NCBI RefSeq assembly: GCF_008124765.1
Contig: NZ_VNHS01000001.1
Span: forward strand, 248,001 to 312,000
DNA from: Paenibacillus methanolicus
Lineage (GTDB): Bacteria; Bacillota; Bacilli; Paenibacillales; Paenibacillaceae
Length of the DNA: 64,000 nucleotides
Direction of reading: 5' to 3'
The translations under genes and the position numbers were made by a program. Below are positions 53,827-61,751 of this stretch, one piece after another. How positions within the stretch are numbered: the stretch's first letter is position 1; each line of letters starts with the position of its first letter. A model generated the notes under the pieces. The model searched no databases. It saw only the letters and a list, made by a program, of their open reading frames with translations, and was not told where the DNA came from.

Positions 53827-54591
53827 ATGAAATTGGATTTGACCGGCAAAATCGCGTTAGTGACGGGGGCGAGCGGGGATCTCGGACGCGTCATGGTCCG
53901 AACGCTCGCGTCCTGCGGCGCCGATATCGTCATTCACTACAACAGTAATGCCGCGAAGGCGGAGGCGCTGCGAGCCGAGGTCGGCGCGATGGGACGCAGA
54001 GCCTTGATCGCGCAAGCAGACGTGACCGACCAAGCGTCCATCGAAGCGATGAAAGAAGCGGCCGAGCAGCAGCTTGGCGGCGTCGATATCGTCGTCGCGA
54101 ACGCGGTCATCCAGTATGCCTGGACGTCCGTTCTGGAGCAGCGGGCCGCGGATTATCAGGGGCAATTCGATTCGTGCGTCATGCAGAGCGTCTATCTGGC
54201 GAAAGCGTTCGCGCCGGGCATGATCGCGCGCGGACAAGGCGGCCGCTTCATCGGGATCAATACGGAGTGCGCCATTCAAAATTTCGTGAACCAATCCGCC
54301 TACGTGGCTGGGAAACGGGGGATGGACGGCGTCTATCGAGTGCTGGCGCGCGAGATCGGCGAGCACGGCATTACGGTGAACCAGGTGGCGCCTGGCTGGA
54401 CGATCAGCGACCGGGACCGCGACAAGGGGACGGAGCGCAGCGAAAGCTACGAGAGCACCGTGCCGCTGAAGCGCCGAGGGACCGACCAGGAGATCGCCAA
54501 CACGGTCGCTTTCCTCGCTTCCGATCTCGCCAGCTTTATTACGGGCGCGTACATACCGGTGGCGGGCGGCAACGTCATGCCTTCGATCTAG
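53827..54591 (+). CDS. SDR-family oxidoreductase
   Basis: The 254-residue protein has TGASGDLGR (about 15-23), an ANA motif instead of NNA (VANAVIQYA about 88), the catalytic Thr/Ser position as INTECAIQN, YVAGK (Tyr-x3-Lys about 157-161) and PGWTISD. The usual catalytic Ser in the SDR triad is not obvious at the INTECA position, where Thr may replace it. The similarity to FabG-type 3-oxoacyl or sugar dehydrogenases is general; no substrate can be given. ATG 53827 has GGAGAGGGG ahead. Confidence 0.82.
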   Translation: MKLDLTGKIALVTGASGDLGRVMVRTLASCGADIVIHYNSNAAKAEALRAEVGAMGRRALIAQADVTDQASIEAMKEAAEQQLGGVDIVVANAVIQYAWTSVLEQRAADYQGQFDSCVMQSVYLAKAFAPGMIARGQGGRFIGINTECAIQNFVNQSAYVAGKRGMDGVYRVLAREIGEHGITVNQVAPGWTISDRDRDKGTERSESYESTVPLKRRGTDQEIANTVAFLASDLASFITGAYIPVAGGNVMPSI

Positions 54592-55080
54592 CGATCTCGT
54601 TCGTCTGAAGCGAGCGTTAAACCTACGTTGGTCGAGTTCAGTTATAGCGATATTTGCCGGGTTGAACTTCGGTAACCGGCTGTGTTAAGATGTGGGTACT
54701 TTTACGATTGGGGTTGAAGCGGAACATGAACAAGTAATCTTTCTTGCGACCGATAACAGTGGATTTAACAAGGCCAGGCGATGCGAGCGTTGGATGTAAC
54801 GCGAATCGCAGCCGGTAATTGCGAACGCCTTTTGGCGTCTGAATACAAGCTAGAATACGTTCGTTCGTATTCGGCAGCTTCGTATTCGGCCGCCACGCAT
54901 CGCGCTTCGCCGCCATCGGCACCTTGTTGGATCGGTTATTGGCAAGAAAGTTACGCGTTCGTTCCGCTCGACCGTCGGTAACCCTTATCCAAGGCCCGCT
55001 TATGCGCGGGGTGGATTTGCGGAATGAAACGAGTTGCGCCGCTTTAATGCAGCGTCAGCCGTTTCGCCCCGGATGGATTC
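54592..55080. other. Gene-poor stretch before the ABC-F leader
   Basis: No convincing gene is seen. A minus-strand frame at 54638-54922 (94 residues) has weak start signals and no recognisable family. A TTCGTATTCGGC direct repeat stands at about 54862-54890. The 54985-55080 part probably belongs to the transcribed leader of the ABC-F gene. Confidence 0.35.
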
Positions 55081-55122
55081 GAGCTGCGAGAAGCGTAACC
55101 TTCTTGCGGCTCTTTTATTTTC
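55081..55122 (+). promoter_or_regulatory. Attenuator terminator directly before the ABC-F gene
   Basis: GAGCTGCGAGAAG (55081-55093) pairs with CTTCTTGCGGCTC (55100-55112) over 13 bp with two wobbles, followed by TTTTATTTTT. The gene's Shine-Dalgarno (AGGGGGG) begins only two bases later and its ATG is at 55138. A full terminator between promoter and gene is the arrangement of antibiotic-inducible ABC-F genes. A short frame from ATG 55002 runs through the hairpin and could act as a leader peptide, but it has no clear ribosome binding site. Confidence 0.7.
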
Positions 55123-55137
55123 CAGGGGGGATACCGC

Positions 55138-56616
55138 ATGTCATTGATTAACGTAAGCAACCTGTCCTTCGCGCACGAGGGCAGCTATGATCCTATATTC
55201 GAGAACGTCAGCTTTCAGATCGACACCGATTGGAAGCTCGGCTTTACCGGACGGAACGGCAGAGGGAAGACGACGTTCATGAATCTGTTGCTGGGTAAAT
55301 ACGAATATGACGGCACGATATCCGCAAACGTCGGGTTCGAATATTTTCCGTTCCCGGTCGCGGACAAGAAGCAGAACACGATCGACGCGGTCGCCGAGAT
55401 TTATCCGGATTACGAGCATTGGGAGCTCCTGCGCGAGCTGTCGCTGCTGAAGGTGGACGAAGACGTGCTGTACCGTCCGTTCGAATCGCTATCTAACGGG
55501 GAGCAGACGAAGGTGCTGCTGGCTGCTCTATTCCTGAAGGAGAATCGGTTCCTGCTCATCGACGAGCCGACCAACCATCTCGACATGGATGCGCGCCGCA
55601 TCGTCAGCGACTATCTCAAGTCCAAGCGCGGCTACATTCTCGTCTCGCACGACCGCGCGTTCCTCGATAACTGCGTCGATCATATCCTCTCCATCAACCG
55701 GACGAACATCGACATCCAGCGAGGCAACTTCTCCGACTGGTGGGCGAACAAGGAGCGGCAGGACAACTACGAACTGGCCGAGAACGACAAGCTGAAGAAG
55801 GATATCAAGCGGCTGTCGGAAGCGGCGAAGCGCACGAGCGGCTGGTCGGACGAAGTGGAGAAGACGAAGAACGGCACGCGCAACTCCGGCTCCAAGGTCG
55901 ACAAGGGCTACATCGGCCACAAAGCCGCCAAAATGATGAAGCGTTCCAAATCGATCGAGCAGCGCCAACATACGGCGATCGATGAGAAGTCCAAACTGCT
56001 GAAGAACATCGAGCAGGCTGACAGCCTGAAGATCGCGCAGCTGAATTACCACAAGCAGCAGCTCGTCGAGCTGGATCGGGTGTCCATCGACTACGGCGGG
56101 CGAACGGTATGCCGCGATATCAGTTTCACGATCGAGAAGGGCGACCGCATCGCGCTCTCCGGCAAGAACGGCTCCGGTAAATCGAGCCTTATCAAGCTGA
56201 TCTGCGGCGAGCCGATCTCGCATGCCGGCACGTTCCGCGTCGGCAGTCAATTGAAAATCTCGTACGTGTCGCAGGATACGTCGCATCTTCAAGGCGATCT
56301 GAAGGACTTTGCCCGGCAGCACGGCATCGACGAAAGTTTGTTCAAATCGATTTTGCGCAAGCTGGACTTCGCCCGCGTCCAATTCGAGAAAGACATCGCC
56401 TCCTTCAGCGGCGGACAGAAGAAGAAGGTTCTGCTGGCGAAAAGCTTATGCGAGCCTGCTCACCTCCATATATGGGATGAGCCGCTTAACTTCATCGACG
56501 TCATCTCCCGCATGCAGATCGAAGAGCTGCTGCTGGAGCACGAACCGACGATTCTATTCGTCGAGCACGACCGCGAATTTTGCGACAATATCGCGACGAA
56601 GATCGTTCGCTTGTAG
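55138..56616 (+). CDS. lsa: Lsa-type ABC-F ribosomal protection protein
   Basis: The 492-residue protein has two ABC domains and no membrane segment. Domain 1: Walker A TGRNGRGKTT (about 37-46), signature LSNGEQTK, Walker B LLIDEPTNHLD. Domain 2: SGKNGSGKSS (about 328-337), FSGGQKKKV, HIWDEPLNFIDV. The two are joined by a charged helical linker (KRLSEAAKRTSGWSDEVEKTKNG...). The opening SLINVSNLSFAHEGSYDPIFENVSFQIDTDWKLGF closely resembles Lsa-family proteins, which displace lincosamides, pleuromutilins and streptogramin A from the ribosome. Resistance is inferred from family. Expression is probably controlled by the terminator in front. Confidence 0.92.
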   Translation: MSLINVSNLSFAHEGSYDPIFENVSFQIDTDWKLGFTGRNGRGKTTFMNLLLGKYEYDGTISANVGFEYFPFPVADKKQNTIDAVAEIYPDYEHWELLRELSLLKVDEDVLYRPFESLSNGEQTKVLLAALFLKENRFLLIDEPTNHLDMDARRIVSDYLKSKRGYILVSHDRAFLDNCVDHILSINRTNIDIQRGNFSDWWANKERQDNYELAENDKLKKDIKRLSEAAKRTSGWSDEVEKTKNGTRNSGSKVDKGYIGHKAAKMMKRSKSIEQRQHTAIDEKSKLLKNIEQADSLKIAQLNYHKQQLVELDRVSIDYGGRTVCRDISFTIEKGDRIALSGKNGSGKSSLIKLICGEPISHAGTFRVGSQLKISYVSQDTSHLQGDLKDFARQHGIDESLFKSILRKLDFARVQFEKDIASFSGGQKKKVLLAKSLCEPAHLHIWDEPLNFIDVISRMQIEELLLEHEPTILFVEHDREFCDNIATKIVRL

Positions 56617-56682
56617 GAGGTACGGCCGCAATTCCGGTTGCGGTCCGGTCCTCCGAAATATTTCCGAAAGGGTGACCGTGCT

Positions 56683-56997
56683 ATGAAAATCCAACTCGTG
56701 CTGTTCCTTGCTTCTTCAAGCGAAATCGCGACCTCGCATCTCATGCTGAAGACGTTCACCTCCGACATACGCCCTGTCCGGGGCGATTTGATCGACGATC
56801 CCGGCTTCGATCCGCGGTTTCACAACGGGTATGAAGTGGCGAAGGTGACGATCAGCTATGCATCGGAAGAATGCTGGGTTTCGCTGGCGCCGCTGGCCAT
56901 CGAGGCGGAAGAGATGCCGCTGGCCGACTACAAGGCGAAGCTCGCGGCGAACGGTTGGCGGGAAGTGACGAAGGTCGAGCTGCAGCAGGGCGGATGA
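56683..56997 (+). CDS. Conserved-looking hypothetical protein (104 aa)
   Basis: The ORF starts at ATG 56683 with GAAAGGGTGA ahead, 66 bases behind the ABC-F stop and so possibly in its transcript. The product (MKIQLVLFLASSSEIATSHLMLKTF, then a charged C-terminal half ending KLAANGWREVTKVEL) looks like a small soluble alpha/beta protein; the N-terminal hydrophobic stretch reads as a buried strand rather than a signal. I do not recognise a family. Confidence 0.6.
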   Translation: MKIQLVLFLASSSEIATSHLMLKTFTSDIRPVRGDLIDDPGFDPRFHNGYEVAKVTISYASEECWVSLAPLAIEAEEMPLADYKAKLAANGWREVTKVELQQGG

Positions 56998-57158
56998 ACG
57001 CTTTTCCGCACGTCGGAACCGAGCGTGTTGAAGAATCGAAAGCAGTCGCGCCGCGCGGTAGCGGCACGAACGCAAGCTTAAGACGCGACGGCGCCTCATA
57101 AGCTGTATAGAGCGCTGCGTGAGCGGAGGAGCGCTTCCGTACAAGGGAGGGACGACGA

Positions 57159-57416
57159 ATGTTTATCCTCGCGATTTTGCTGATTCTGTTGGTGTTGTAT
57201 GTGCTGTATACGAAACGGGAGACGAATGAAGAGATGCTCGGGCTGAAGCTGCTCGGGTACTATATTTTAGGCGCTTTCTCGATCACGATTAATGGGTTGG
57301 CGCTGCCGGTCGGTTTCGCGTTAAGCTTCTTCCTCAGGCCGAAGTTCAACGCCGGCATCAAGCGCGGAGCATCGGTATTCGGTTTAATTATGCTTATACT
57401 CAACTGGTTGTTGTGA
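57159..57416 (+). CDS. Small membrane protein (85 aa)
   Basis: The product has an N-terminal membrane helix (FILAILLILLVLYVLY), a charged loop (TKRETNEEM), and two more hydrophobic segments (YYILGAFSITINGLALPVGFALSFFL and ASVFGLIMLILNWLL). AAGGGAGGGACG precedes ATG 57159 and a strong terminator follows, so it is a single-gene unit. No known family is recognised. Confidence 0.7.
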   Translation: MFILAILLILLVLYVLYTKRETNEEMLGLKLLGYYILGAFSITINGLALPVGFALSFFLRPKFNAGIKRGASVFGLIMLILNWLL

Positions 57417-57425
57417 CCGCCGTGT

Positions 57426-57453
57426 AACCGCTTCGGACCATGAAGCGGTTTTT
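57426..57453 (+). terminator. Rho-independent terminator
   Basis: AACCGCTTC / GAAGCGGTT, 9 bp, 7-nt loop, then TTT. Confidence 0.82.
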
Positions 57454-57552
57454 CGCCGTTCTCGCGCCGGGTTGGACGGCGTTAAGACGGGCAACACTAA
57501 GGAAAGGAAGGAATGCCCATCACGGCCTGCACGGTAGATGGAGGTGGCAATC

Positions 57553-57783
57553 ATGGCAATACCGTGGTTGGAAATCGGAAAATCGCTCATCTGCGGATTG
57601 GCGGTATACGTCGTTTATTTCGTATTCATGCTCGCGGGAGCGGTAACCGGGCGGGCGATTCCCGCGGTAGGCAAGGTCATGGACGCGTTCAACCCGCGCG
57701 TCGAATCGCTCGTCGTGAATGTTCTGTTCGTCGTCGTCTTCTTGGTGAGCGCTTATTATTTCGTACTGCCCGAGCTTGACTGA
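57553..57783 (+). CDS. Small membrane protein (76 aa)
   Basis: The product starts MAIPWLEIGKS and has two hydrophobic segments (ICGLAVYVVYFVFMLAGAV about 13-31; LVVNVLFVVVFLVSAYYFVL about 53-72). ATG 57553 is preferred because GGAGGTGG lies 7 bases ahead; the frame is open to 57538. It lies between a terminator and an Rrf2 regulator gene. No family is recognised. Confidence 0.6.
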   Translation: MAIPWLEIGKSLICGLAVYVVYFVFMLAGAVTGRAIPAVGKVMDAFNPRVESLVVNVLFVVVFLVSAYYFVLPELD

Positions 57784-57898
57784 AAGGCATGATGGTCAAG
57801 CGCACGGGTCTTGCGGTTCCATCATGGGTTGACGGTGTCCGGCGGCGCAAGCTATGATCGATGGACAACGTCTGAATTTCCGAGGTGACACGCATTCC

Positions 57899-58300
57899 AT
57901 GAAATATTCGAAGGCGACGAACTACGCGCTGCATACGATGCTTTATCTTGCGGCGGCCGCTCCGAATAAACCCGTCGGCGTTCAACAGCTGGCGGAGCAC
58001 CAAGACGTCTCTCCGACGTATCTGTCCAAAATCTTGACGAAGCTCGTAAAAGCCGGCATGATCGAATCGGCTTCCGGCGCGAACGGCGGCTATCGGCTTC
58101 GCCGAAACTGGGAACACATCTCGTTCCTCGATATTATCCATGCGATCGAAGGGACGGCGTCCTTGTTCGATTGCAGTCTCGATCACGGGCCCGAATGCCT
58201 GGTTCAGCGCGTCGTGCTGGAGGCGGAAGCCAAGATGGAGTCGCATCTGCGCGATCAAACGTTAGCCCGGCTCGTGTCCGAACAGAAGATCGGTCGGTAA
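57899..58300 (+). CDS. Rrf2-family transcriptional regulator
   Basis: The 133-residue protein has the Rrf2 winged helix (MKYSKATNYALHTMLYLA, VGVQQLAEHQDVSPTYLSKILTKLVKAGMIESASGANGGYRL). The C-terminal part has only two cysteines (FDCSLDHGPEC, about residues 91 and 98), not the three used by IscR or NsrR for an iron-sulphur cluster. It may therefore be a thiol-based sensor like YwnA or HypR-type members, or cluster-free. ATG 57899 has GAGGTGA 10 bases ahead. A direct target cannot be named. Confidence 0.85.
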   Translation: MKYSKATNYALHTMLYLAAAAPNKPVGVQQLAEHQDVSPTYLSKILTKLVKAGMIESASGANGGYRLRRNWEHISFLDIIHAIEGTASLFDCSLDHGPECLVQRVVLEAEAKMESHLRDQTLARLVSEQKIGR

Positions 58301-58384
58301 GGATCGGTCTTCTTTGACATGTCCGCGGATCGGAAGCCCCGGCCGCGAGTAGCATTTTACATAACACCGCCTAGGAGGATACCT

Positions 58385-59866
58385 ATGAACGATCAACCAG
58401 TCTACACGGGCGACAGCCTCGTCCTTCGGCATTTTGAGCGATTGTCCGCGATACCGCGCGGATCCGGCCACGAGAAGGCGATCAGCTATTACGTCGCGGA
58501 TTTCGCGCGGCAGCGCAATTGCGAAGTGCTGCAGGACGACCGGCACAATCTCATTATTCGAAAGCCGGCCGCGCCGGGGTACGAATCGTCGCCGCCCGTC
58601 ATATTCCAAGGCCACCTCGACATGGTGTGCGAGAAGAACAAAGGCACGGAGCATGACTTCGACCGCGATCCGATCCGATTCCGTCTAGAAGGCGATCTGC
58701 TGTACGCGCAAGGCACGACGCTCGGCGGGGATAACGGCATTGCGGTCGCCGCGGCAATGGCGATCATCGATACGTCGGACATGGCGCATCCGGAGCTCGA
58801 AATTCTGCTGACGACGGAGGAAGAGACGAGTATGGGCGGCGCCTTCCATCTCGACGCTTCGCCCCTTGCCGGCCGTATGATGATCAACTTCGATTCGGAC
58901 CGGGAAGGAATCTTGTTCGTGAGCAGCGCCGGCGGCATCAACACGTACCATTCGGTGCCGATCGTCTGGCGGGCGGTCGAACCGAGCGAAGGGGAACCGT
59001 TCACGATCAGCGTGCAGGGTCTGAAAGGCGGCCATTCCGGCGACGATATCATCCACGAGCGGGGCAACGCGAACAAGCTGCTCGGCAGAGCGCTGGACGA
59101 ATTGCGGCGGCATGCGACCTTCGCGCTCGCGGGCGTGACCGGCGGGGCGAAAGTCAACGCGATCCCGCGGGAAGCGGAAGCGGGTATTTATCTGGACGCC
59201 GCTAACTTGACCATAGCGGAAGCGAGAATCGCCGAGCTGAACGCGATCCTGCAAGGCGAATTCCAGGTGAGCGACAGCGGCGTGTCGGTCACGCTTACGC
59301 CGGGCATCGACGAATCGGCTCATGTCGCATCGGCCGGGCGCGTCTTCGCGGAGGAGACGAAGGCGCTCGTCATACGGCTGCTGGCGCTCATCCCGAGCGG
59401 CGTCTTGAGCATGGACAAAGCGATTCCGAACCTCGTTCGCACGTCTTCCAATCTTGGCGTCGTCGCGACTTCCGAGGAGGAGGTCGTGATGCAAAGCCTG
59501 GCGCGCAGCTCGCACCGATCGCAGGTTTACGACGTGCTGCGGATCATGTCGACGCTGGCCGAGACGGCCGGCTGCCAATTTCGCCAAGACGATTATTTCC
59601 CCGGATGGCCATACCGCGCGGATTCGAAACTTCGTCCGGTCTGCGAATCGGCGTACGAACGCCGCTTCGGACAACCGATCGAGATCAGGGCGATTCATGC
59701 CGGACTCGAATGCGGCGTGCTGATTGAGAAAATGCCCGATCTCGATGCCGTCTCGTTCGGCCCGAATCTGTACGGGATCCATACGCCGGAGGAGCACTTG
59801 TCCATTTCGTCCGTCGAACGGACGTGGGACTATTTGCAAGATGTGCTGCGCGAGCTGAAGGGATAA
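58385..59866 (+). CDS. pepD: Beta-Ala-His dipeptidase / aminoacyl-histidine dipeptidase (PepD)
   Basis: The 493-residue M20C metallopeptidase has the PepD landmarks: LSAIPRGSGHEKAIS, FQGHLDMVCEKN (His and Asp ligands), GGDNGIAVA (bridging Asp), TTEEETSMGGA (catalytic and ligand Glu), NFDSDREG, LKGGHSGDDI and the C-terminal GIHTPEEHLSI (His ligand). It hydrolyses Xaa-His and other dipeptides in the cytosol with two zinc ions. ATG 58385 has TAGGAGGAT ahead, and the longer frame from 58319 is unlikely. It ends with a strong terminator. Confidence 0.94.
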   Translation: MNDQPVYTGDSLVLRHFERLSAIPRGSGHEKAISYYVADFARQRNCEVLQDDRHNLIIRKPAAPGYESSPPVIFQGHLDMVCEKNKGTEHDFDRDPIRFRLEGDLLYAQGTTLGGDNGIAVAAAMAIIDTSDMAHPELEILLTTEEETSMGGAFHLDASPLAGRMMINFDSDREGILFVSSAGGINTYHSVPIVWRAVEPSEGEPFTISVQGLKGGHSGDDIIHERGNANKLLGRALDELRRHATFALAGVTGGAKVNAIPREAEAGIYLDAANLTIAEARIAELNAILQGEFQVSDSGVSVTLTPGIDESAHVASAGRVFAEETKALVIRLLALIPSGVLSMDKAIPNLVRTSSNLGVVATSEEEVVMQSLARSSHRSQVYDVLRIMSTLAETAGCQFRQDDYFPGWPYRADSKLRPVCESAYERRFGQPIEIRAIHAGLECGVLIEKMPDLDAVSFGPNLYGIHTPEEHLSISSVERTWDYLQDVLRELKG

Positions 59867-59886
59867 AAGATTGGTTTAAGCATTGG

Positions 59887-59918
59887 CCTCCGTTCCTGAA
59901 AGGGAACGGAGGTTTTTT
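59887..59918 (+). terminator. Rho-independent terminator of pepD
   Basis: CCTCCGTTCC / GGAACGGAGG, 10 bp, 6-nt loop, followed by six T residues. Confidence 0.92.
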
Positions 59919-60108
59919 GTTGTTGTGAAAAAACGCAAAGCGTGTCCGTGGAAGCGGACGAAAGCGAAGGTCAGCTGAGCGTAAAGAAGGAGCATAAAAT
60001 ACCCAAATGTGACATCAGGACAAAAAACGCGGCAGAGGGGGAAAGGGAAGAGGGAGGGGAACTTGGTACTGATGACCTGGAATTAGAGTAAGCCCATGCG
60101 CGCATGGA

Positions 60109-60241
60109 GCTTTGTCCGCAAGGACAAAAGCGTGCCCGGCTCAAGCCCAATCGCCGACCGCGAACAATCGTAATGGCACGAAAACGGGTGTCCAGAGGGC
60201 GGAGCCCTTTGGTTCCCCTCAGCGGAGGGGGAAGGGGGAGG
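60109..60241 (+). repeat. Dispersed structured element, copy C (complete)
   Basis: It has the same four helices as copy B: GCTTTGTCC / GGACAAA(A)GC with GCAA loop (60109-60131), CGTGCC (60131-60136) / GGCACG (60175-60180), CCAGAGGGC (60192-60200) / GCCCTTTGG (60204-60212) and CCCCTC (60215-60220) / GAGGGG (60225-60230). Loops 3 and 4 differ from copy B (GGA for GAA, AGCG for GGCG) while paired bases are kept. The 59919-60469 gap contains no gene; a degenerate hairpin-and-purine-tract at 59942-60060 may be a decayed further copy. Confidence 0.85.
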
Positions 60242-60469
60242 AAACTCACGACAGCTTTCAACAAAAAGACCCTCTATCCATAACGCCGGACGGACTCTAT
60301 AATTAGTCTGCCGTACTTACAACGATTAACAGATTTGACTGCAATCGCATACGAGGATGTTCGCGCGTCCGATTCTGGCGCATGCGAGCATTTGACCGCA
60401 GCGGATTAAAGGAGGTTAGACAGAAACGGGTTTTCGACTATACCATCCACGGGGGAGAGGAAGCTGACG

Positions 60470-61453
60470 ATGATACCGATCGTTCCGATTCGGGGGATCA
60501 GCACGACTTGTTTTCAAGATTTGATAGTGTCGGTTGCGACGTATTGGGAACGGGAATACGCCTTCATATTCGCGGAATCGCTGAACGTCCGGTTCGAGCC
60601 GGAACCGGGGCGGCTGCTAGGGGCGGCCATCCGGACGGACAAACACACGTCGCTGGATTTGTTGTGCCGCTACACGGGAATGGAGCTGCGGCAGCGAAGC
60701 TGCGCGGATTCGGGCGAAGCGCTGGCGGTCGTTCGTTCGGAGCTCGCGGAAGGACGCCCCGTAGCCATCGAATTCGATGCCTATTGGAATCCTTGGGGCA
60801 ACAAAGCCGCGTATCAACAGGTGCATAGCGAGCATATTTGTCTGGTGACCGGCTTCGACGCGGACGGCGAATCGCTGCTGTGCATCGATCCGACCTTCAG
60901 CGTCGGGCAGGAACGACTGCCGCTCGATCACTTCATGAACGGGAACCGCGGCGGCTTAATCACCGTGAGCCGGCATGATCCGGTTGAACCCGAACCGCTC
61001 GATCTCATGCGCCGTATCGCGGCCAAATATCAAGAGAGTCGTAACGCCGAAGCCATTCACGCGATTGCGAATGCCATCCGCGGTTCAGCCAGTCTGGCCG
61101 AAGAGTTCGAGCAGGTGTTCGACTTCTGGGCGAGCCCCTTGTTCCAGAAGCTGGATACGATTTATTACGCGCGGCATTACTTGAGCGAGACGACCGCGCT
61201 GCTGATTCAGCGCGGCCCGGAGCCTTCTCTTGGCCAGCCGCTCGATAGAATTCGGCGGATTAGCGACCAGCTGACCAAGGACTGGGACGTCGTGCAGAAG
61301 CTGCTGATCAAGCACTACGGCGTGCGCGCCGCGAAGAAGGAGGAGCGTGCGCTGCAGCAGCTATCGCAGCGGATCGCGGCGAATGCCGCTCTGGAAGCGG
61401 AGTTGGAGCAGGCTCTCGGGGCTATGGCGGAGGCGACGCGTCCGGTGTGCTGA
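60470..61453 (+). CDS. BtrH N-terminal-like protein (papain/C39-like fold)
   Basis: The 327-residue protein has a candidate catalytic Cys14 in STTCFQDLIVSVATYWE and a candidate His in HSEHICLVTGFD (about residue 121-124), followed by LLCIDPTFSV, the layout of BtrH N-terminal and C39-peptidase-like domains found in peptide or aminoglycoside biosynthesis gene clusters (BtrH transfers an acyl chain in butirosin synthesis). The C-terminal 130 residues are helical and charged. No synthetase or carrier-protein gene adjoins within the window, so it is an orphan here. ATG 60470 is preceded by GGGGGAGAGG. Confidence 0.65.
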   Translation: MIPIVPIRGISTTCFQDLIVSVATYWEREYAFIFAESLNVRFEPEPGRLLGAAIRTDKHTSLDLLCRYTGMELRQRSCADSGEALAVVRSELAEGRPVAIEFDAYWNPWGNKAAYQQVHSEHICLVTGFDADGESLLCIDPTFSVGQERLPLDHFMNGNRGGLITVSRHDPVEPEPLDLMRRIAAKYQESRNAEAIHAIANAIRGSASLAEEFEQVFDFWASPLFQKLDTIYYARHYLSETTALLIQRGPEPSLGQPLDRIRRISDQLTKDWDVVQKLLIKHYGVRAAKKEERALQQLSQRIAANAALEAELEQALGAMAEATRPVC

Positions 61454-61550
61454 ACGATCCGTAACAGTCGAGAATTGCGTTCGTTCACAATGGAGCAGGA
61501 CTGCGACGGCAGCTCGGCGCGGAGATGGGTTTCAATCCAGTAGACGACAC

Positions 61551-61586
61551 AAAAGACGATCCTGCCCTTAGGATCGTCTTTTCTCT
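61551..61586 (+). terminator. Terminator after the BtrH-like gene
   Basis: AAAAGACGATCCT / AGGATCGTCTTTT, perfect 13 bp, 6-nt loop, T-rich tail. The rest of 61454-61751 shows only the promoter region of the next gene. Confidence 0.88.
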
Positions 61587-61751
61587 TTCTGCCCGCATAT
61601 CGGGACGTCCGTTAACATTCCCTCGCAGTTGTTTAAAAGGAGCAACGTGATACACGCTGAAAATTAGCCTTCCCCTTTAGATCCAAGAAGGTATACTGGT
61701 GAGAGATCGAATAGAGCGAAATGATTAGGATTTCTATAGGGGGGAGCGCAA

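Noticed and set aside
54638-54922. 94-residue minus-strand frame
   Set aside because: Weak start signals, no family resemblance, and position in a gap between opposite-direction genes; not supportable as a gene.
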